Virus record (IMG/VR): IMGVR_UViG_3300024265_000017
Span: 1 to 44,452 of that record
Length of the DNA stretch: 44,452 bases
Origin: a virus
Strand: one strand, 5' to 3'
The notes under the pieces were generated by a model. It ran no database searches, had not been told where the DNA came from, and worked only from the letters and a program-made list of their open reading frames with translations. Both the position numbers and the translations under genes were made by a program. This document shows, piece after piece, positions 1-9,500 of the stretch (position 1 is the first letter of the stretch; the number at the start of each line of letters is the position of its first letter).

Positions 1-127
1 AGGACGAGGCTGACAGAGTACATCAACTTGTTTGGGCTACGCTTCACGAGTTCGATGACATGCCGTACCAATATACAGACTTCAAGTTCTCTGATAGAGT
101 GGACATTCACACCACCGTCTACTTCAA
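1..127. repeat. Left copy of 127-bp exact end overlap
   Basis: These bases are identical to 44326-44452. A single resolvase gene reads through the join with no frame break, so the window is a closed circle (or circularly permuted molecule) of 44,325 bp. The length of 127 equals a common assembler k-mer, so this is probably redundant assembly sequence and not a packaging repeat. Confidence 0.93.
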
Positions 128-296
128 GAATAGACCGCAAGACCCAGACAATATTTGTTCTAAGTTATACATTGACGGCCTGATAGGAACTGTAATAGAG
201 AACGATACCAGACAGTTTGTTAGAAAGGTTACAGTACAATCAGAGATAGACAGAGAAGAACCGAGAATTGAAATTAAAATCGAGGAAGTAGAATGA
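1..296 (+). CDS. rusA: RusA-like Holliday junction resolvase, C-terminal part (gene crosses circular junction)
   Basis: This is the 3' part of a 123-residue gene that starts at 44250 and continues here after circularisation. RusA-family enzymes are dimeric Mg-dependent endonucleases that resolve Holliday junctions, and phages use them to debranch DNA before packaging. In the joined protein the motif DPDN (residues 73-76), a Lys at 80, the segment YIDGLIG (82-88) and Asp94 are visible. D73, D75 and D94 have the same spacing as E. coli RusA D70, D72 and D91. The length matches the family (about 120 residues). The stop overlaps the next start (ATGA at 293-296), so translation is probably coupled. 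An ATG at 60 lies inside the gene and is not the true start. Confidence 0.9.
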   Translation, partial: DEADRVHQLVWATLHEFDDMPYQYTDFKFSDRVDIHTTVYFKNRPQDPDNICSKLYIDGLIGTVIENDTRQFVRKVTVQSEIDREEPRIEIKIEEVE

Positions 297-1021
297 AGAA
301 ACATTTAATACCAGAACAAGCAAGAGATAGGATGCGTGCGTGTGTAGCTAGAGAGGACACGGACAAGTTTGAAACCTGTTGGGAGGTTCACTCACAGTGG
401 GCTGAGTTAGGACGAGGAATTATAGACAGCAAGATGAAGTCAGAAGGCTGGTCTGAGAAAGAAGCACCAGGTAAAGCACACCGTTGGTTCTTAGCTTCCC
501 ACGCTGCGGATAGTGGACTTGGCTATCAGTCCATGTTGAACAGACAAAGAGTGGGTGATACTGTAATGGTTTGGGGTTATCACGGGGGAGAGAACGAGAA
601 CATATCCTACCAGAAGTGGGTGTGTTTACTAGTGAACGCAGAGAAGAAAGATGGACTTATACTTAGAGAAGTTTTAGAGGAACGCATTGCTTGGTATCAA
701 CAAGTGGCAGACGATAACTTTGGACAGCCTCCAAGTGTACTTGATATTCAAAAACAATATAGAAAGAATGGGGAGAAACCGGAATGGTTGTTGTTATGGA
801 AAAAGATTATCAGACTTGTCAAACAAATGTTGAAACTAAAGGACGTACCGAAGATACTGAAAGGGGTGTTAGAGTTAGCCTTGTCACATGCAGACGTGGG
901 CGGGAAACCTCAGACACAAAAGAGTGTATCTACTGCGGATACAAAGTTTGATGTACCGACTATTATTTATAAGGACAAGAAGGGTTATACTGGAGCAGGT
1001 AAAGAAAGGAGAGCGAGATGA
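293..1021 (+). CDS. Hypothetical protein, 242 aa
   Basis: I do not recognise a family. The protein is soluble-looking, Trp- and Lys-rich, with a basic middle (about residues 160-190, KKIIRLVKQMLKLKDVPKIL) that could form an amphipathic helix, and a low-complexity tail rich in Lys and Thr. Its start overlaps the resolvase stop by 4 bases, and its stop overlaps the start of the small membrane protein at 1018. It is thus tightly coupled between the resolvase and the lysis genes of the rightward operon. No catalytic motif is evident. Confidence 0.75.
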   Translation: MKKHLIPEQARDRMRACVAREDTDKFETCWEVHSQWAELGRGIIDSKMKSEGWSEKEAPGKAHRWFLASHAADSGLGYQSMLNRQRVGDTVMVWGYHGGENENISYQKWVCLLVNAEKKDGLILREVLEERIAWYQQVADDNFGQPPSVLDIQKQYRKNGEKPEWLLLWKKIIRLVKQMLKLKDVPKILKGVLELALSHADVGGKPQTQKSVSTADTKFDVPTIIYKDKKGYTGAGKERRAR

Positions 1022-1173
1022 AGAGAGCCTTTTATATTGTAGGAAACGGAATGGCATTAGTGGACTTGGTTATAGCGTTAGTATATTACATCAGTGGCAA
1101 TACTTCAAAATCAACTTGGTATATGGTAAACGCAATACTACTATTGATTTTATTTAGACAGGAGGACAAATGA
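1018..1173 (+). CDS. Small membrane protein, holin candidate
   Basis: This 51-residue protein has two hydrophobic stretches (about residues 5-25 and 34-47), separated by a short polar turn with Ser, Asn and Lys, and a charged C-terminus (RQEDK). It overlaps the upstream gene (ATGA at 1018) and the GH25 endolysin gene (ATGA at 1170). A two-helix mini-protein directly before an endolysin is the usual position of a class II-type holin, so holin or lysis accessory is the best inference. A second candidate lysis pair lies at 26936-27524, so the division of labour is uncertain. Confidence 0.6.
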   Translation: MKRAFYIVGNGMALVDLVIALVYYISGNTSKSTWYMVNAILLLILFRQEDK

Positions 1174-2216
1174 ACATGAATGAACGACCACTAATTATTG
1201 ACATCAGTGAGTATCAAGGGCAACTGAATTACAATGCCTTGAACGCACTCCCGTTGGACTTGTTGCCAAACATCATCATATCAAGAGCGGGGCTTGGTAA
1301 GTACGGACACATGAAGGACAAAGAGTTTGAACGCAACTGGAGCAAATCTAAGCAATTTGGCTACTACAGGCAGTCATATTACGCCATGTACCCAGGGCAT
1401 CCCCCCCAACACCAGCTAAATAGTTGGTATGACCTAGCGCCAGAGATTGACATTCTTCCACGGGTGATAGACATGGAAGTAAATTTCCAGAACCAACCAG
1501 CGGAGTTGATTGCAACAATCATGTGGGATTGGTCATGCAATATTTTAGAGCGCGATGGACACCGCCCTTGGATATATTCCCGAAAGAATATAATTGATCC
1601 ATGGCTTGCGTCTTGGACTGATGAGATGTTGAACGCTCACTATTATTATCTGGCTGAGTATAACAATCATCGTGACCAGGAAGAAGAAGGAATTAGAATA
1701 CCTGATAGAGTTCTTCCGAACCGAGTTGTAGCAAAACAAACAGCAGACCAGATGATACTTGGCCCTAACCTTCCAGTTGTAGATAGAGGAAGGTGGTTAC
1801 TTGGTGATGCGTACCAACTAGACAACTGGATTACAACCAATTACAGTGGTGTACCCAAGCCTGTTGGTGATTGTGAGAACAACACAAGACACATCGCAGA
1901 CAACGCATCGTTTATTCAAACCAACGCTGCCGAGATTGAGAAGTTGAAACTTTCGGGCGCTTCACTTGAAGATGGATGCAAGCGTAACTATGAACACTTC
2001 AAGGATTTGCAAGCACGGGTGAACGAGGCGTTTACAGACATCACAACGCAAGCACAAGAGATTGAGGACTTGATGGATGCTATCGCCACAGTTAGATATA
2101 CAATAGAAACGCAAGTAGCACCATCGTTGAAGGGGATGCAGAAACAACTCGACAACATTACCATCCCAGAAACCAACCACTCACACTGGTATCAGCGGTT
2201 ATTCAATAGGAGATAA
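1170..2216 (+). CDS. GH25 muramidase (endolysin) with C-terminal coiled coil
   Basis: GH25 enzymes cleave the MurNAc-GlcNAc beta-1,4 bond of peptidoglycan. The catalytic domain spans about residues 7-220. It starts with IIDISEYQG (D11), has the SRAG strand (38-41) and YYAMYPG (70-76), and carries the D-x-E signature at DME (D101, E103), followed by WIYSRKN and YYLAEYNN strands and a terminal VVDRGRW segment. Residues about 240-330 are polar with heptad-like Ile/Leu spacing and probably form a coiled coil instead of a standard cell-wall-binding repeat. The ribosome site AGGAGG lies at 1160-1165; ATG 1170 overlaps the previous stop and ATG 1176 is the alternative. A virion-associated lysin is possible, but the gene lies outside the virion operons. 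Confidence 0.88.
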   Translation: MNMNERPLIIDISEYQGQLNYNALNALPLDLLPNIIISRAGLGKYGHMKDKEFERNWSKSKQFGYYRQSYYAMYPGHPPQHQLNSWYDLAPEIDILPRVIDMEVNFQNQPAELIATIMWDWSCNILERDGHRPWIYSRKNIIDPWLASWTDEMLNAHYYYLAEYNNHRDQEEEGIRIPDRVLPNRVVAKQTADQMILGPNLPVVDRGRWLLGDAYQLDNWITTNYSGVPKPVGDCENNTRHIADNASFIQTNAAEIEKLKLSGASLEDGCKRNYEHFKDLQARVNEAFTDITTQAQEIEDLMDAIATVRYTIETQVAPSLKGMQKQLDNITIPETNHSHWYQRLFNRR

Positions 2217-2218
2217 AG

Positions 2219-2395
2219 ATGAACATGAACAAAATTAAAGAAACCGTTAGAATGAAAATTGCATGGGCGTTGCCGAAATGGATTGTATATTGGGCGTCAA
2301 TACGGATGATTGCCCATGCCACATCTGGCGACTACGATGATACAGCTGTTCCAGAACTCACGGCAATGGACGCGATTGACAGATGGTTTAGATGA
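2219..2395 (+). CDS. Small hypothetical phage protein, 58 aa
   Basis: The protein has a basic N-terminus, a Trp-rich hydrophobic middle (KIAWALPKWIVYWASIRMIA) and an acidic tail ending in MDAIDRWFR. The pattern resembles short conserved phage proteins that combine an ALPKW-type helix with an AHATSG turn, but I know of no function for them. It has ribosome site AGGAG just upstream and overlaps the next gene by 4 bases at 2392. It may associate with membranes through the amphipathic Trp-rich helix. Confidence 0.65.
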   Translation: MNMNKIKETVRMKIAWALPKWIVYWASIRMIAHATSGDYDDTAVPELTAMDAIDRWFR

Positions 2396-2736
2396 CAGTC
2401 CGATACGTCAAGCAAAACGCTTGGATTGAAATAAAGAAGAAGATATGGTACGAGAGCATCACTGGCAATCCAATTTGTGTGTACTGTAAGAACAGGAACG
2501 CCACTGACCTTGCTCACGCTATCATTCACAAGCGGTACGGAAGGAAACATCGCAAGCTAATCGAGGTTGAGGAAAACGCTTGCCCAAATTGTAAGGAGTG
2601 TCAGGAATTTAGCGAAACGAAAGACGGAAGGACAGTAGCTTGGATATGGTTATGTAAGAAGTTTGGAGGAGCGCACATGAAAAAGTTCTTGGAAGACCTA
2701 CCATTCCATATAAAGGAGAGCTTCGATGAAGATTGA
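2392..2736 (+). CDS. HNH-like zinc-binding protein, putative endonuclease
   Basis: This 114-residue protein carries one CxxC pair (CVYC at about 29-32), then DLAHAIIHKR (about 39-48), EENACPNCKEC (about 60-70) and later conserved-looking Trp/Lys residues. The order CxxC, a central His pair, Asn and a second Cys pair is that of HNH (ββα-metal) nucleases, and the central H-x4-H could provide the catalytic His. Phage HNH proteins nick DNA or assist terminase; which applies here cannot be told. The start overlaps the previous stop (ATGA), and the stop overlaps the phosphoesterase start by 11 bases. Confidence 0.6.
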   Translation: MTVRYVKQNAWIEIKKKIWYESITGNPICVYCKNRNATDLAHAIIHKRYGRKHRKLIEVEENACPNCKECQEFSETKDGRTVAWIWLCKKFGGAHMKKFLEDLPFHIKESFDED

Positions 2737-4024
2737 TGAGTTTGACTCGCATGTTCTAGACCAAAAGGGTAATGCTTCAGACATTATGAGGGATATTTAC
2801 GGCGTTGATTTCAAGCTAAGTGGAGCAGAGAAACAACTTGCTGGTATCCGTAGACACTTGAACTACAAGAAGGAACACGCCGAGAAAGATGTTCTTCCCC
2901 TGAGAAGGAAGTATGGAGTAGAAGCTAGTGGAGTACAAGTTAGAGAGAAGCTAATCCTTTTGTCTGAAGATGATATGCAAGACCCGTCAACAGTTCTTCA
3001 GAAGATGGGACTTGACCCCGTTCAATGGGAGCTTCTTACCGCAGAGTTTGATGCAAAGTCGTGGGATGTCACGATGAAACTGTATCAGTCCGACCATGCA
3101 GGAACACACCCTGAAACTGGAATAGATAAACGAGTCAGGCTTGATGATATTCCACATAAGGAAACCAATTGGGGATATAACTGCAAGATCAGAGCCAAGC
3201 CCACCAAGACCCCACTCACGGTTGATATATTGAAGGACGTATTTGAAAATCTATCAGCACCAAAGCACAAAGAGTACAAGTATATATCTAATGGGAGAAT
3301 GCTTGAGTTCCCTCTGGTTGATTTACATATCGGAAAGAGTGACCTTGACATAGTCCTGCGTTTAGCGGAATCAACAGTGGCTGATATTCTAAGTCGGGCA
3401 AAAGACTATGAGAAAATAATCTTTCCTATTGGAAATGACTTCTTCCAAGTTGATACGCCAAGTGGAACTACAACAAAAGGGACATACGTGGAAACGGTTG
3501 CACCGTGGCATGAGATATACGAGCGAGGAACACAGTTTATAATAGATACAATCAGCGAACTACGCAGACTTGCTCCCGTGGATGTAATATACATACCTGG
3601 CAACCATGATAAGATGACATCTTACTGGTTAGCACGCACTATAAAGGGTCACTTTAGAAAAACAGATAGTGTTACCGTAGACCTTGACCCAAGAAACCCA
3701 AGGAAGTATAGAGAGTTTGGGCTTGGCATGGTAGGGTTTAGTCACGGGAAAGAAGAAGGCAAGCGCATTGAGAAGATTATGCAGACGGACGAGCCGGAAA
3801 TGTGGGGGAGGACAAAGTTCAGAGAGTACCATTTAGCCCACATTCACAAAGAGAAAGTTTGGGAAGATGGAGGGATAATCTTTAGAGTCATTCCTGCACT
3901 TACTGAAAGTGACGGGTGGCATATAGATAAAGGGTTTGTAGGTGCAATACAGAAAGCCCAAGCATTTGAATGGGACAAGAAAACGGGAATAGAAAACATA
4001 ATGAACAGCGTAGTAAGGGAGTAG
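2726..4024 (+). CDS. Calcineurin-like metallophosphoesterase
   Basis: The 432-residue protein has about 190 N-terminal residues of unclear function and a C-terminal metallophosphoesterase domain. The metal-binding signatures appear in order: D-x-H (DLH, 199-201), GND (236-238), GNHD (292-295) and the late H-x-H in AHIHKE. Members hydrolyse phosphodiester or phosphomonoester bonds using two metals, and phage versions are often predicted exonucleases. The N-terminal half may be a DNA- or partner-binding domain. It sits in the rightward operon with ribosome site GGAGAG before ATG 2726. Confidence 0.85.
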   Translation: MKIDEFDSHVLDQKGNASDIMRDIYGVDFKLSGAEKQLAGIRRHLNYKKEHAEKDVLPLRRKYGVEASGVQVREKLILLSEDDMQDPSTVLQKMGLDPVQWELLTAEFDAKSWDVTMKLYQSDHAGTHPETGIDKRVRLDDIPHKETNWGYNCKIRAKPTKTPLTVDILKDVFENLSAPKHKEYKYISNGRMLEFPLVDLHIGKSDLDIVLRLAESTVADILSRAKDYEKIIFPIGNDFFQVDTPSGTTTKGTYVETVAPWHEIYERGTQFIIDTISELRRLAPVDVIYIPGNHDKMTSYWLARTIKGHFRKTDSVTVDLDPRNPRKYREFGLGMVGFSHGKEEGKRIEKIMQTDEPEMWGRTKFREYHLAHIHKEKVWEDGGIIFRVIPALTESDGWHIDKGFVGAIQKAQAFEWDKKTGIENIMNSVVRE

Positions 4025-4026
4025 AC

Positions 4027-4677
4027 ATGAAGAAAAGAACAATGTGGATACTGATTCTATTGTGCTTGATTACAATAGCCTTGATGTTAATACCAACTAA
4101 AGCAGGTGCAAGTGATGGTGCGCCTGAGAATGTACTATTTACATTTCTCGAAAACGAGATGGTTTGTGTAACTGATTACAGAGATGGACAGCCTTACACT
4201 GCCTGTTATTGCCCTTGCCGAACAACGTGTAGCCCAGATTATTGCACTGTTTACTATTATGCTTGTGGTCAAGACTGTGGAGAATATGAGAGACAACCAA
4301 CTTTGATACCAACAGAAGAACCTCAACCAACACCATACCCAACACCTGTACCGCCTCAACCCCAGGAATTAGTTGTGGTTGAAGCTGATTGCGAAAAAGG
4401 GTGGGGTAATAAATACACCTTCAATGCGCTTGGGGGCATCATGGAATACGATTACGAGGAATACTACTGGGTAGACCCTGACGTTTTAGAGGTAGTTACC
4501 TTTTTTGGCAAACATGCACTTGAGCCAACAAATTGTGATAGTCCTGAACCAACCCCAATACCTACTGAGGAACCGCAGAAGCCCAAGTGTAATTGTGGCG
4601 GGGGAAATGGTGGTGAGGATTGTAACCCGAACCCCAACTGTGACGAGAAGAAAAACGACAAACACGATGAGAAGTAA
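4027..4677 (+). CDS. Exported Cys-rich protein with Thr/Pro linkers
   Basis: I place the start at ATG 4027, giving 216 residues. It has a signal peptide: MKKRT, a long hydrophobic core (WILILLCLITIALMLI) and a small-residue cleavage region AGAS. The mature part has a compact Cys cluster (CYCPCRTTC, CTVYYYACGQDC), a Pro/Thr linker (TEEPQPTPYPTPVPPQPQ), a second acidic aromatic domain, a second linker PEPTPIPTEEPQ, and a Gly/Cys/Asn tail. No family is recognised. Thr/Pro linkers of this kind are common in exported Chloroflexota and actinobacterial proteins, which may hint at the host. An exported phage protein could act in lysis, superinfection exclusion or binding to the host surface. It is the last gene before a bidirectional terminator. 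Confidence 0.75.
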   Translation: MKKRTMWILILLCLITIALMLIPTKAGASDGAPENVLFTFLENEMVCVTDYRDGQPYTACYCPCRTTCSPDYCTVYYYACGQDCGEYERQPTLIPTEEPQPTPYPTPVPPQPQELVVVEADCEKGWGNKYTFNALGGIMEYDYEEYYWVDPDVLEVVTFFGKHALEPTNCDSPEPTPIPTEEPQKPKCNCGGGNGGEDCNPNPNCDEKKNDKHDEK

Positions 4678-4683
4678 AAAGAG

Positions 4684-4708
4684 AAGCCCCTCAAAACGAG
4701 GGGCTTTT
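4684..4708. terminator. Bidirectional intrinsic terminator
   Basis: A 9-bp perfect stem (AAGCCCCTC at 4684-4692 with GAGGGGCTT at 4698-4706) closes a 5-base AAAAC loop. A T run follows on the plus strand and an A run precedes it (4676-4680), so it can end transcription both ways. It lies exactly between the convergent plus gene ending at 4677 and minus gene ending at 4711. Confidence 0.92.
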
Positions 4709-4710
4709 AC

Positions 4711-6141
4711 TTATGCTATCTTAGTGTCTGTGCCATCCCCGTCAGTGAACCAGAGTTCATTAGGGTCGGTGTTCTTTACCCAGAGTTGACCATAAGTAGC
4801 TGTATCGCCAAGAGCCGCTGCCGCTTCCTTGATCTTTAGGGGATATTCTATTCTAGTTGCCTCATCTTGGTAAAAGGTCATGTGAGTATCAGTTGCGGCA
4901 TCGCTGTTGTCACGATGAGCAATTTTGAAGTTGCTGCCTGATCCTAAAATACGCCAAGCATCATTGGGGTCTGTCGCATCTGTTTCTGAAAAATAGATAG
5001 CTGGCAGCGCGTTTTGTACTGTAAGAGTACCAGCGGAAGCAATAGAAGCAACAGACAATGCCCCATCTTTGTCCCACTCGTAAGGAGTAGCAACAAGATA
5101 CTTTATTGTCGTTGGAGTTGGTGAACCTGGGTCGGACACTCTTGTTCTTTGGATTTTGATGTAGTATCCTGCCGAACCGCCACCGCCACCTGGGTCGTAG
5201 TCAGACTTCCAGTCGGTAAAATCACCCCCATTCCATCTGATAGTTCCGTCTTGCTGGAATCCGTCTGTATCGTCGCCAGGAAAGAACTCTATCCAAGCGT
5301 TTGAAGTATTGCGGAAATGAAACTCAGGGAATACATCTTTAGTAGCAGCCGTTGTCATTATGACTTGAAGCTCGTCGAACTTGGCTGTGTGTCCAATGTA
5401 AATAGCATCATCATCTGCTACGAAAATTTCATTCCCGTCTATTCCGTCAGTCCAAGAACCACCATTAGGAAACCTAGCAGCATATTCTGTTTGGGAGGGA
5501 GTTGTGTATGTTCCGATATGTTGGTGGATTGGCGCTACACCAGGATGTGTGCCAAGAGCTGCCACATCACCCGCTGGTGTTCCGTCAGCAATAGCAACAT
5601 CTAAAGCATGGAACTCGGATGACGATTGAAGGTCTGCATTTGTCTGATTGACATTGACAACCATATCAATACCAGTGTAATTAGCAGCAGCCTCGTCATC
5701 AGTCGTATAGTCTATGTGAAGCTGTCCCTCTGCAATATGGATCGCGTCCTGTTGGGGAGGAACTGCTATCTCTAGTCCGTCAACGTGGGGGGCGTATGTT
5801 TCGTCTACTCCACTCAGGTCAATGTGAAGTCCGTGTATCTCTGATTCTATAGCAGAAGGGTCAAGGTATCCACCATCTATCCTGATGCCGTCCCACTCAA
5901 CACCGCCAATAGCTCGTGTTGGCGTAATGTTAATAACGTCTTGAGTGCCTGTCGAGCTTGGATTCAGGTCAATCAATCCATTAGCGGCAGAATTGATAGT
6001 CAGCTTACCAGTCATAGTATCACCAGACTCGGCAACTTGCTTGAGAATGTCTGCCTTTATTATTGCAAGCTCATTCTCTAAGTCTTCCACTCTACCCAAT
6101 GAAGCTAGTAGTTTTAGTTCTTGTTGTTCATTTAGCGACAT
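4711..6141 (-). CDS. Tail fibre / appendage protein
   Basis: This 476-residue protein starts with an N-terminal coiled-coil-like helix (residues 5-40) followed by SGDTMTGKLTIN, a segment typical of phage fibre proteins. It has Gly/Asp/Thr-rich repeats, a DPGGGGG hinge near residue 320, and a C-terminal LWVKNTDPNELWFTDGDG motif of a kind I associate with collar and fibre subunits. It is the last gene of the leftward virion operon. The architecture suggests a trimeric fibre that touches the host surface; the receptor is unknown. Confidence 0.7.
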   Translation of the reverse strand: MSLNEQQELKLLASLGRVEDLENELAIIKADILKQVAESGDTMTGKLTINSAANGLIDLNPSSTGTQDVINITPTRAIGGVEWDGIRIDGGYLDPSAIESEIHGLHIDLSGVDETYAPHVDGLEIAVPPQQDAIHIAEGQLHIDYTTDDEAAANYTGIDMVVNVNQTNADLQSSSEFHALDVAIADGTPAGDVAALGTHPGVAPIHQHIGTYTTPSQTEYAARFPNGGSWTDGIDGNEIFVADDDAIYIGHTAKFDELQVIMTTAATKDVFPEFHFRNTSNAWIEFFPGDDTDGFQQDGTIRWNGGDFTDWKSDYDPGGGGGSAGYYIKIQRTRVSDPGSPTPTTIKYLVATPYEWDKDGALSVASIASAGTLTVQNALPAIYFSETDATDPNDAWRILGSGSNFKIAHRDNSDAATDTHMTFYQDEATRIEYPLKIKEAAAALGDTATYGQLWVKNTDPNELWFTDGDGTDTKIA

Positions 6142-6526
6142 TAGTCCTCACCCATGCGAATACGTCTTCTTTAGTTTGTCCGTCTTTCTTCACCCATAAA
6201 ATAGGGATGCTCTCAATGCCTACTTTGAAATAGTCTGCAATTGCAATCAAGGCGGTCTTATCCCCGCCTGTTAGTTCTCCCCTGTGCCAGTATTCACCGT
6301 TGACAAGGACGGGAGAAAACATTGGATTCCAAACCACAAAGTCTACAATCAGTCCACCGCGTCTTGACCGCCCACCAAATAATTCAAACTGAAACATAAA
6401 GGGAATGTCGTACCTATAAAGTGCTTGAGATACCCAATACTCTTGGATTGAGTCGGGCATCTGTCCCTGCACTAACCCAATAGTTTCTTCTTCAGGCGTT
6501 AAAAATTTGACATTGGCAAAAGCCAT
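6128..6526 (-). CDS. Small protein with possible PD-(D/E)XK-like fold
   Basis: This 132-residue protein contains RRGGLIVDFVVW (residues 55-66) and VNGEYWH (75-81). A buried Asp in a strand (D62), followed about 16 residues later by a strand with Glu (E78), resembles the core of Vsr- and restriction-like nuclease folds, although the usual ExK lysine is replaced (E-Y-W-H). Function is inference only: a tail-associated or terminase-linked nuclease, or an inactive fold. It overlaps both neighbours in the virion operon (by 14 and 1 bases). Confidence 0.5.
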   Translation of the reverse strand: MAFANVKFLTPEEETIGLVQGQMPDSIQEYWVSQALYRYDIPFMFQFELFGGRSRRGGLIVDFVVWNPMFSPVLVNGEYWHRGELTGGDKTALIAIADYFKVGIESIPILWVKKDGQTKEDVFAWVRTNVAK

Positions 6527-9500
6527 TACGACACCTCAATAAGAGTAATGTCAACAAGCCTCAACTCTTGTTCTTTGTTGTCTACCTTGTGATAGCGAAC
6601 TCTTTTTCTAAGTCCTTCGATGAATACTAATTTACCATCCTCGAATTGAGAACAAGTATTCAGCGTCAGTGGCTTCGCATCATCAACCCAAGTTTCTAGT
6701 TGGGTTAGTTTCTCTACTCCTGTCTGAGTATCCATCCCGTTGTCGCCCAGAAGTTTGTCTTTTCCTTCTTTTAATCCAACTGTATAGGAATATGTATCAT
6801 TTACATCAAGCCTTTCTAGGGCATCCAAAACCAACGCTACTAGAATTGGTGAGTAATTAGAAAATCCAGTTTCAAACCTAATTCTAAACTGTATCCATCT
6901 GCCAGTTACATCATAGTCAGACGAAATGTATTTAACGTTATGCACGTTTACACTGGAGTATACCCCAGAAATCGCTGTCCACACCGACTCTGATGCGCCA
7001 GGTACACGATAGTCAATAATCACATTCGCAACAAGCGCAGCAGCGTCACTTCTATCTATAGACTCTTGAATAGCAGTAAGGGAGTGGTAGTATTTTTGTG
7101 TTTCCCTCAACCCGCCATATATTCTCGCAGTGGTAATTGCGCCATCGAAGGCGTACTCATAATCGCTATCTAGTTCAGGATTCAAGGACACTGGAATCCA
7201 GAGAACATCAGCACCTTCAGATATATACATTCTATCCGTTGTGTCGTCCCTTCCAACAATATGTATTTTCTTGATTCTTTCTCCAGCTAAAGGCGCGCGA
7301 TAAGCCTCATGCCAACCGAAGTTCTTACGATAAATAACGCTTGAAGTCCCAGAAGTTCCAGCATCTATCCCAACATATAATCTGCCAGGATATGTTGCTC
7401 CAGTACACGGTATGCCCTGTCTGCCTGAAGGTAATCCGTACTCTGCATCTGGCCCCACATTCTTCAGTTGCCCGGAGTAATAGCTTTGTATCTTGTCTTT
7501 TTGATTGAAGTACAAGTAAACATCATTTACTTCCATCAACTCGCAGTTGCGGTAGTGTTCAAGCTCCTCAATTTCTTTTGAATAGATGGGCTTGAGTTGT
7601 CCCCCCTCAATATAATAAACATTTTTATTTGTTCCAACCCAAGTCTTTCTGCCAACTTGTCCGGCACCACCACCATATTCGATCATGTTGTTTACTCGTT
7701 CACCAAGCCCAAGTTCGTACCTCTCGTTGTTTGGGTTACGAGTAGCAAGCAACAACCCGTCTTGTCCGAACTTTATCTTCACAACTGCGTTCTGGTCTGT
7801 TGCTACCGATAGAAGAACTCTGTCTATTTTAGTCAAGTCGGGATAGCTAGATTCAGTTGGAGGGGTTGCGTCTGCGTGTAGTGCTATAGAGTACCAGTAA
7901 AAGTCGTCGTGCATGTCGTCGCCAGTTGTAATGGCTGGCATATCAGGAACCCATGTATCATCGCCATCGCCCAGAGTAAGCGTAAGATGACCAGCGGTTA
8001 TAGCGCTATCCGACTTCATAGCAAACAAAATGAACTCGGCTTCACTCATATCAACGGGTGGGTCTATCGTTTTTTCAGCAATTGTACCAGTTGTAAACGT
8101 AGCGTCCCACTCAATAGCAGCCCACCCCTTGTCTGCGTACTGGTCAGTGTTATCAAATTCGTTCTTTATCCAGGGGCGATTGTCCGTGAGCGTTCCTAAT
8201 AAATAGAAAGGTTCTCCCCAAAACGGGGGTGTTCTAAGTTTCTTTATTGAGTTAGGTTCGATAAGATCAGTATTAGAATGTGTTTGAAGTTGAGATGAAT
8301 ATAAATCAAACACTGGTCTCTCAGAGGCGTAGTGGTCGTGCCTAATAGCAAGTAACTTGTTTGAATTGATAGCGTCTTCTTTTTCGTTAGTTCCAATATC
8401 CCCCTCAAACGACCAAGTTCCATCATTGTTTCCAAATCTTGCTCTGTGATGAACACCACCACCCGCAAGTTGAATAACCCTGTCTGTTACAACAACATCA
8501 GTACAGTAATAATCAAGAGCGTCTAGCAATTCCCACTCATCAGTAATGACAACGTATTCTGTATTGACTGTGTGTTCGGTAATCCAAGCTGGAGAAACCG
8601 TGATATAACCATTACTTCCGTTTGTACTTGCTTGTCGCCAAGGCTGATCTTCTTCCGAACCAGGCCCAGCAATAACTTTTACTAAATCCCCGTCAGCTAT
8701 AGTATAACCAGCGGAGCTAAAGTTTTTAGAAGAATCGTTTAGCCTCGTCAATGCACCATTGTTTGAATCTGCCACCCCTCTTGTTCCTAGTTGGTAGAGG
8801 CTTGAATTACCCCTGTTCGCTGGTTGGGTTACGCAATAGAACCCGCCACGGTATTCAAAAGGAAGTATATTGAAATCGGCTGTATCGTCAAGTATTCTGA
8901 AGTGAGGCATACGGGTAGGGCCGCCACCATAGTCTCCAGCACTAACGCTAATGTAGTTATCCGCATCCCCGCCCGAATACCCAACCGTCAACTTGTAAGA
9001 AGTTGCATTAGTAAGAGTTTTGTTCGTGATATCAAACTCAACTCCGTATGGATAATCAACGCTTGACACTGCGTAAGTCTGGGCTTGAGGGTTACCATCG
9101 TCAGAGTCAGCAAGTGTGACAGTTACATTTCCTGTAGGCGACCCTGTTTTCTTTAGCCAAACAATAATTTTGTCTGCCGCGTAAATTGAACTGGAGCTGG
9201 AGGTGAAAGTGGCTGTATAGCTCTCCGTTCCACCGCCGTATAGGGCCGACCACTTGAGTTGTGTCGATACTCCTGGGACAAGCTCATCAAAGTCTCTTAT
9301 TCCTGTCGTGTAAGTCTCTTTACCCCCCAGTAAAACCCTGCCAGCCCTTGAGGTGTCTATCCTATAGCCATCAAGATACTTGCTTGCATCCTCGTCGTGG
9401 TGTAACATAGCAAGTCCACCAGAAAAATCATCCAAAGATATATCTTCAAAAGGAGGAACGCGGTCTGCGTGTTTCCCCCTTCCTTGTCTTAGCTGAGAAG

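Noticed and set aside
1-127. Biological direct terminal repeat for packaging
   Set aside because: The length matches an assembly k-mer, the repeat lies inside the resolvase coding sequence, and no packaging features surround it.
4505-4789. Plus-strand frame running through the terminator
   Set aside because: It overlaps the exported protein gene in another frame and reads through a strong hairpin; no ribosome site.
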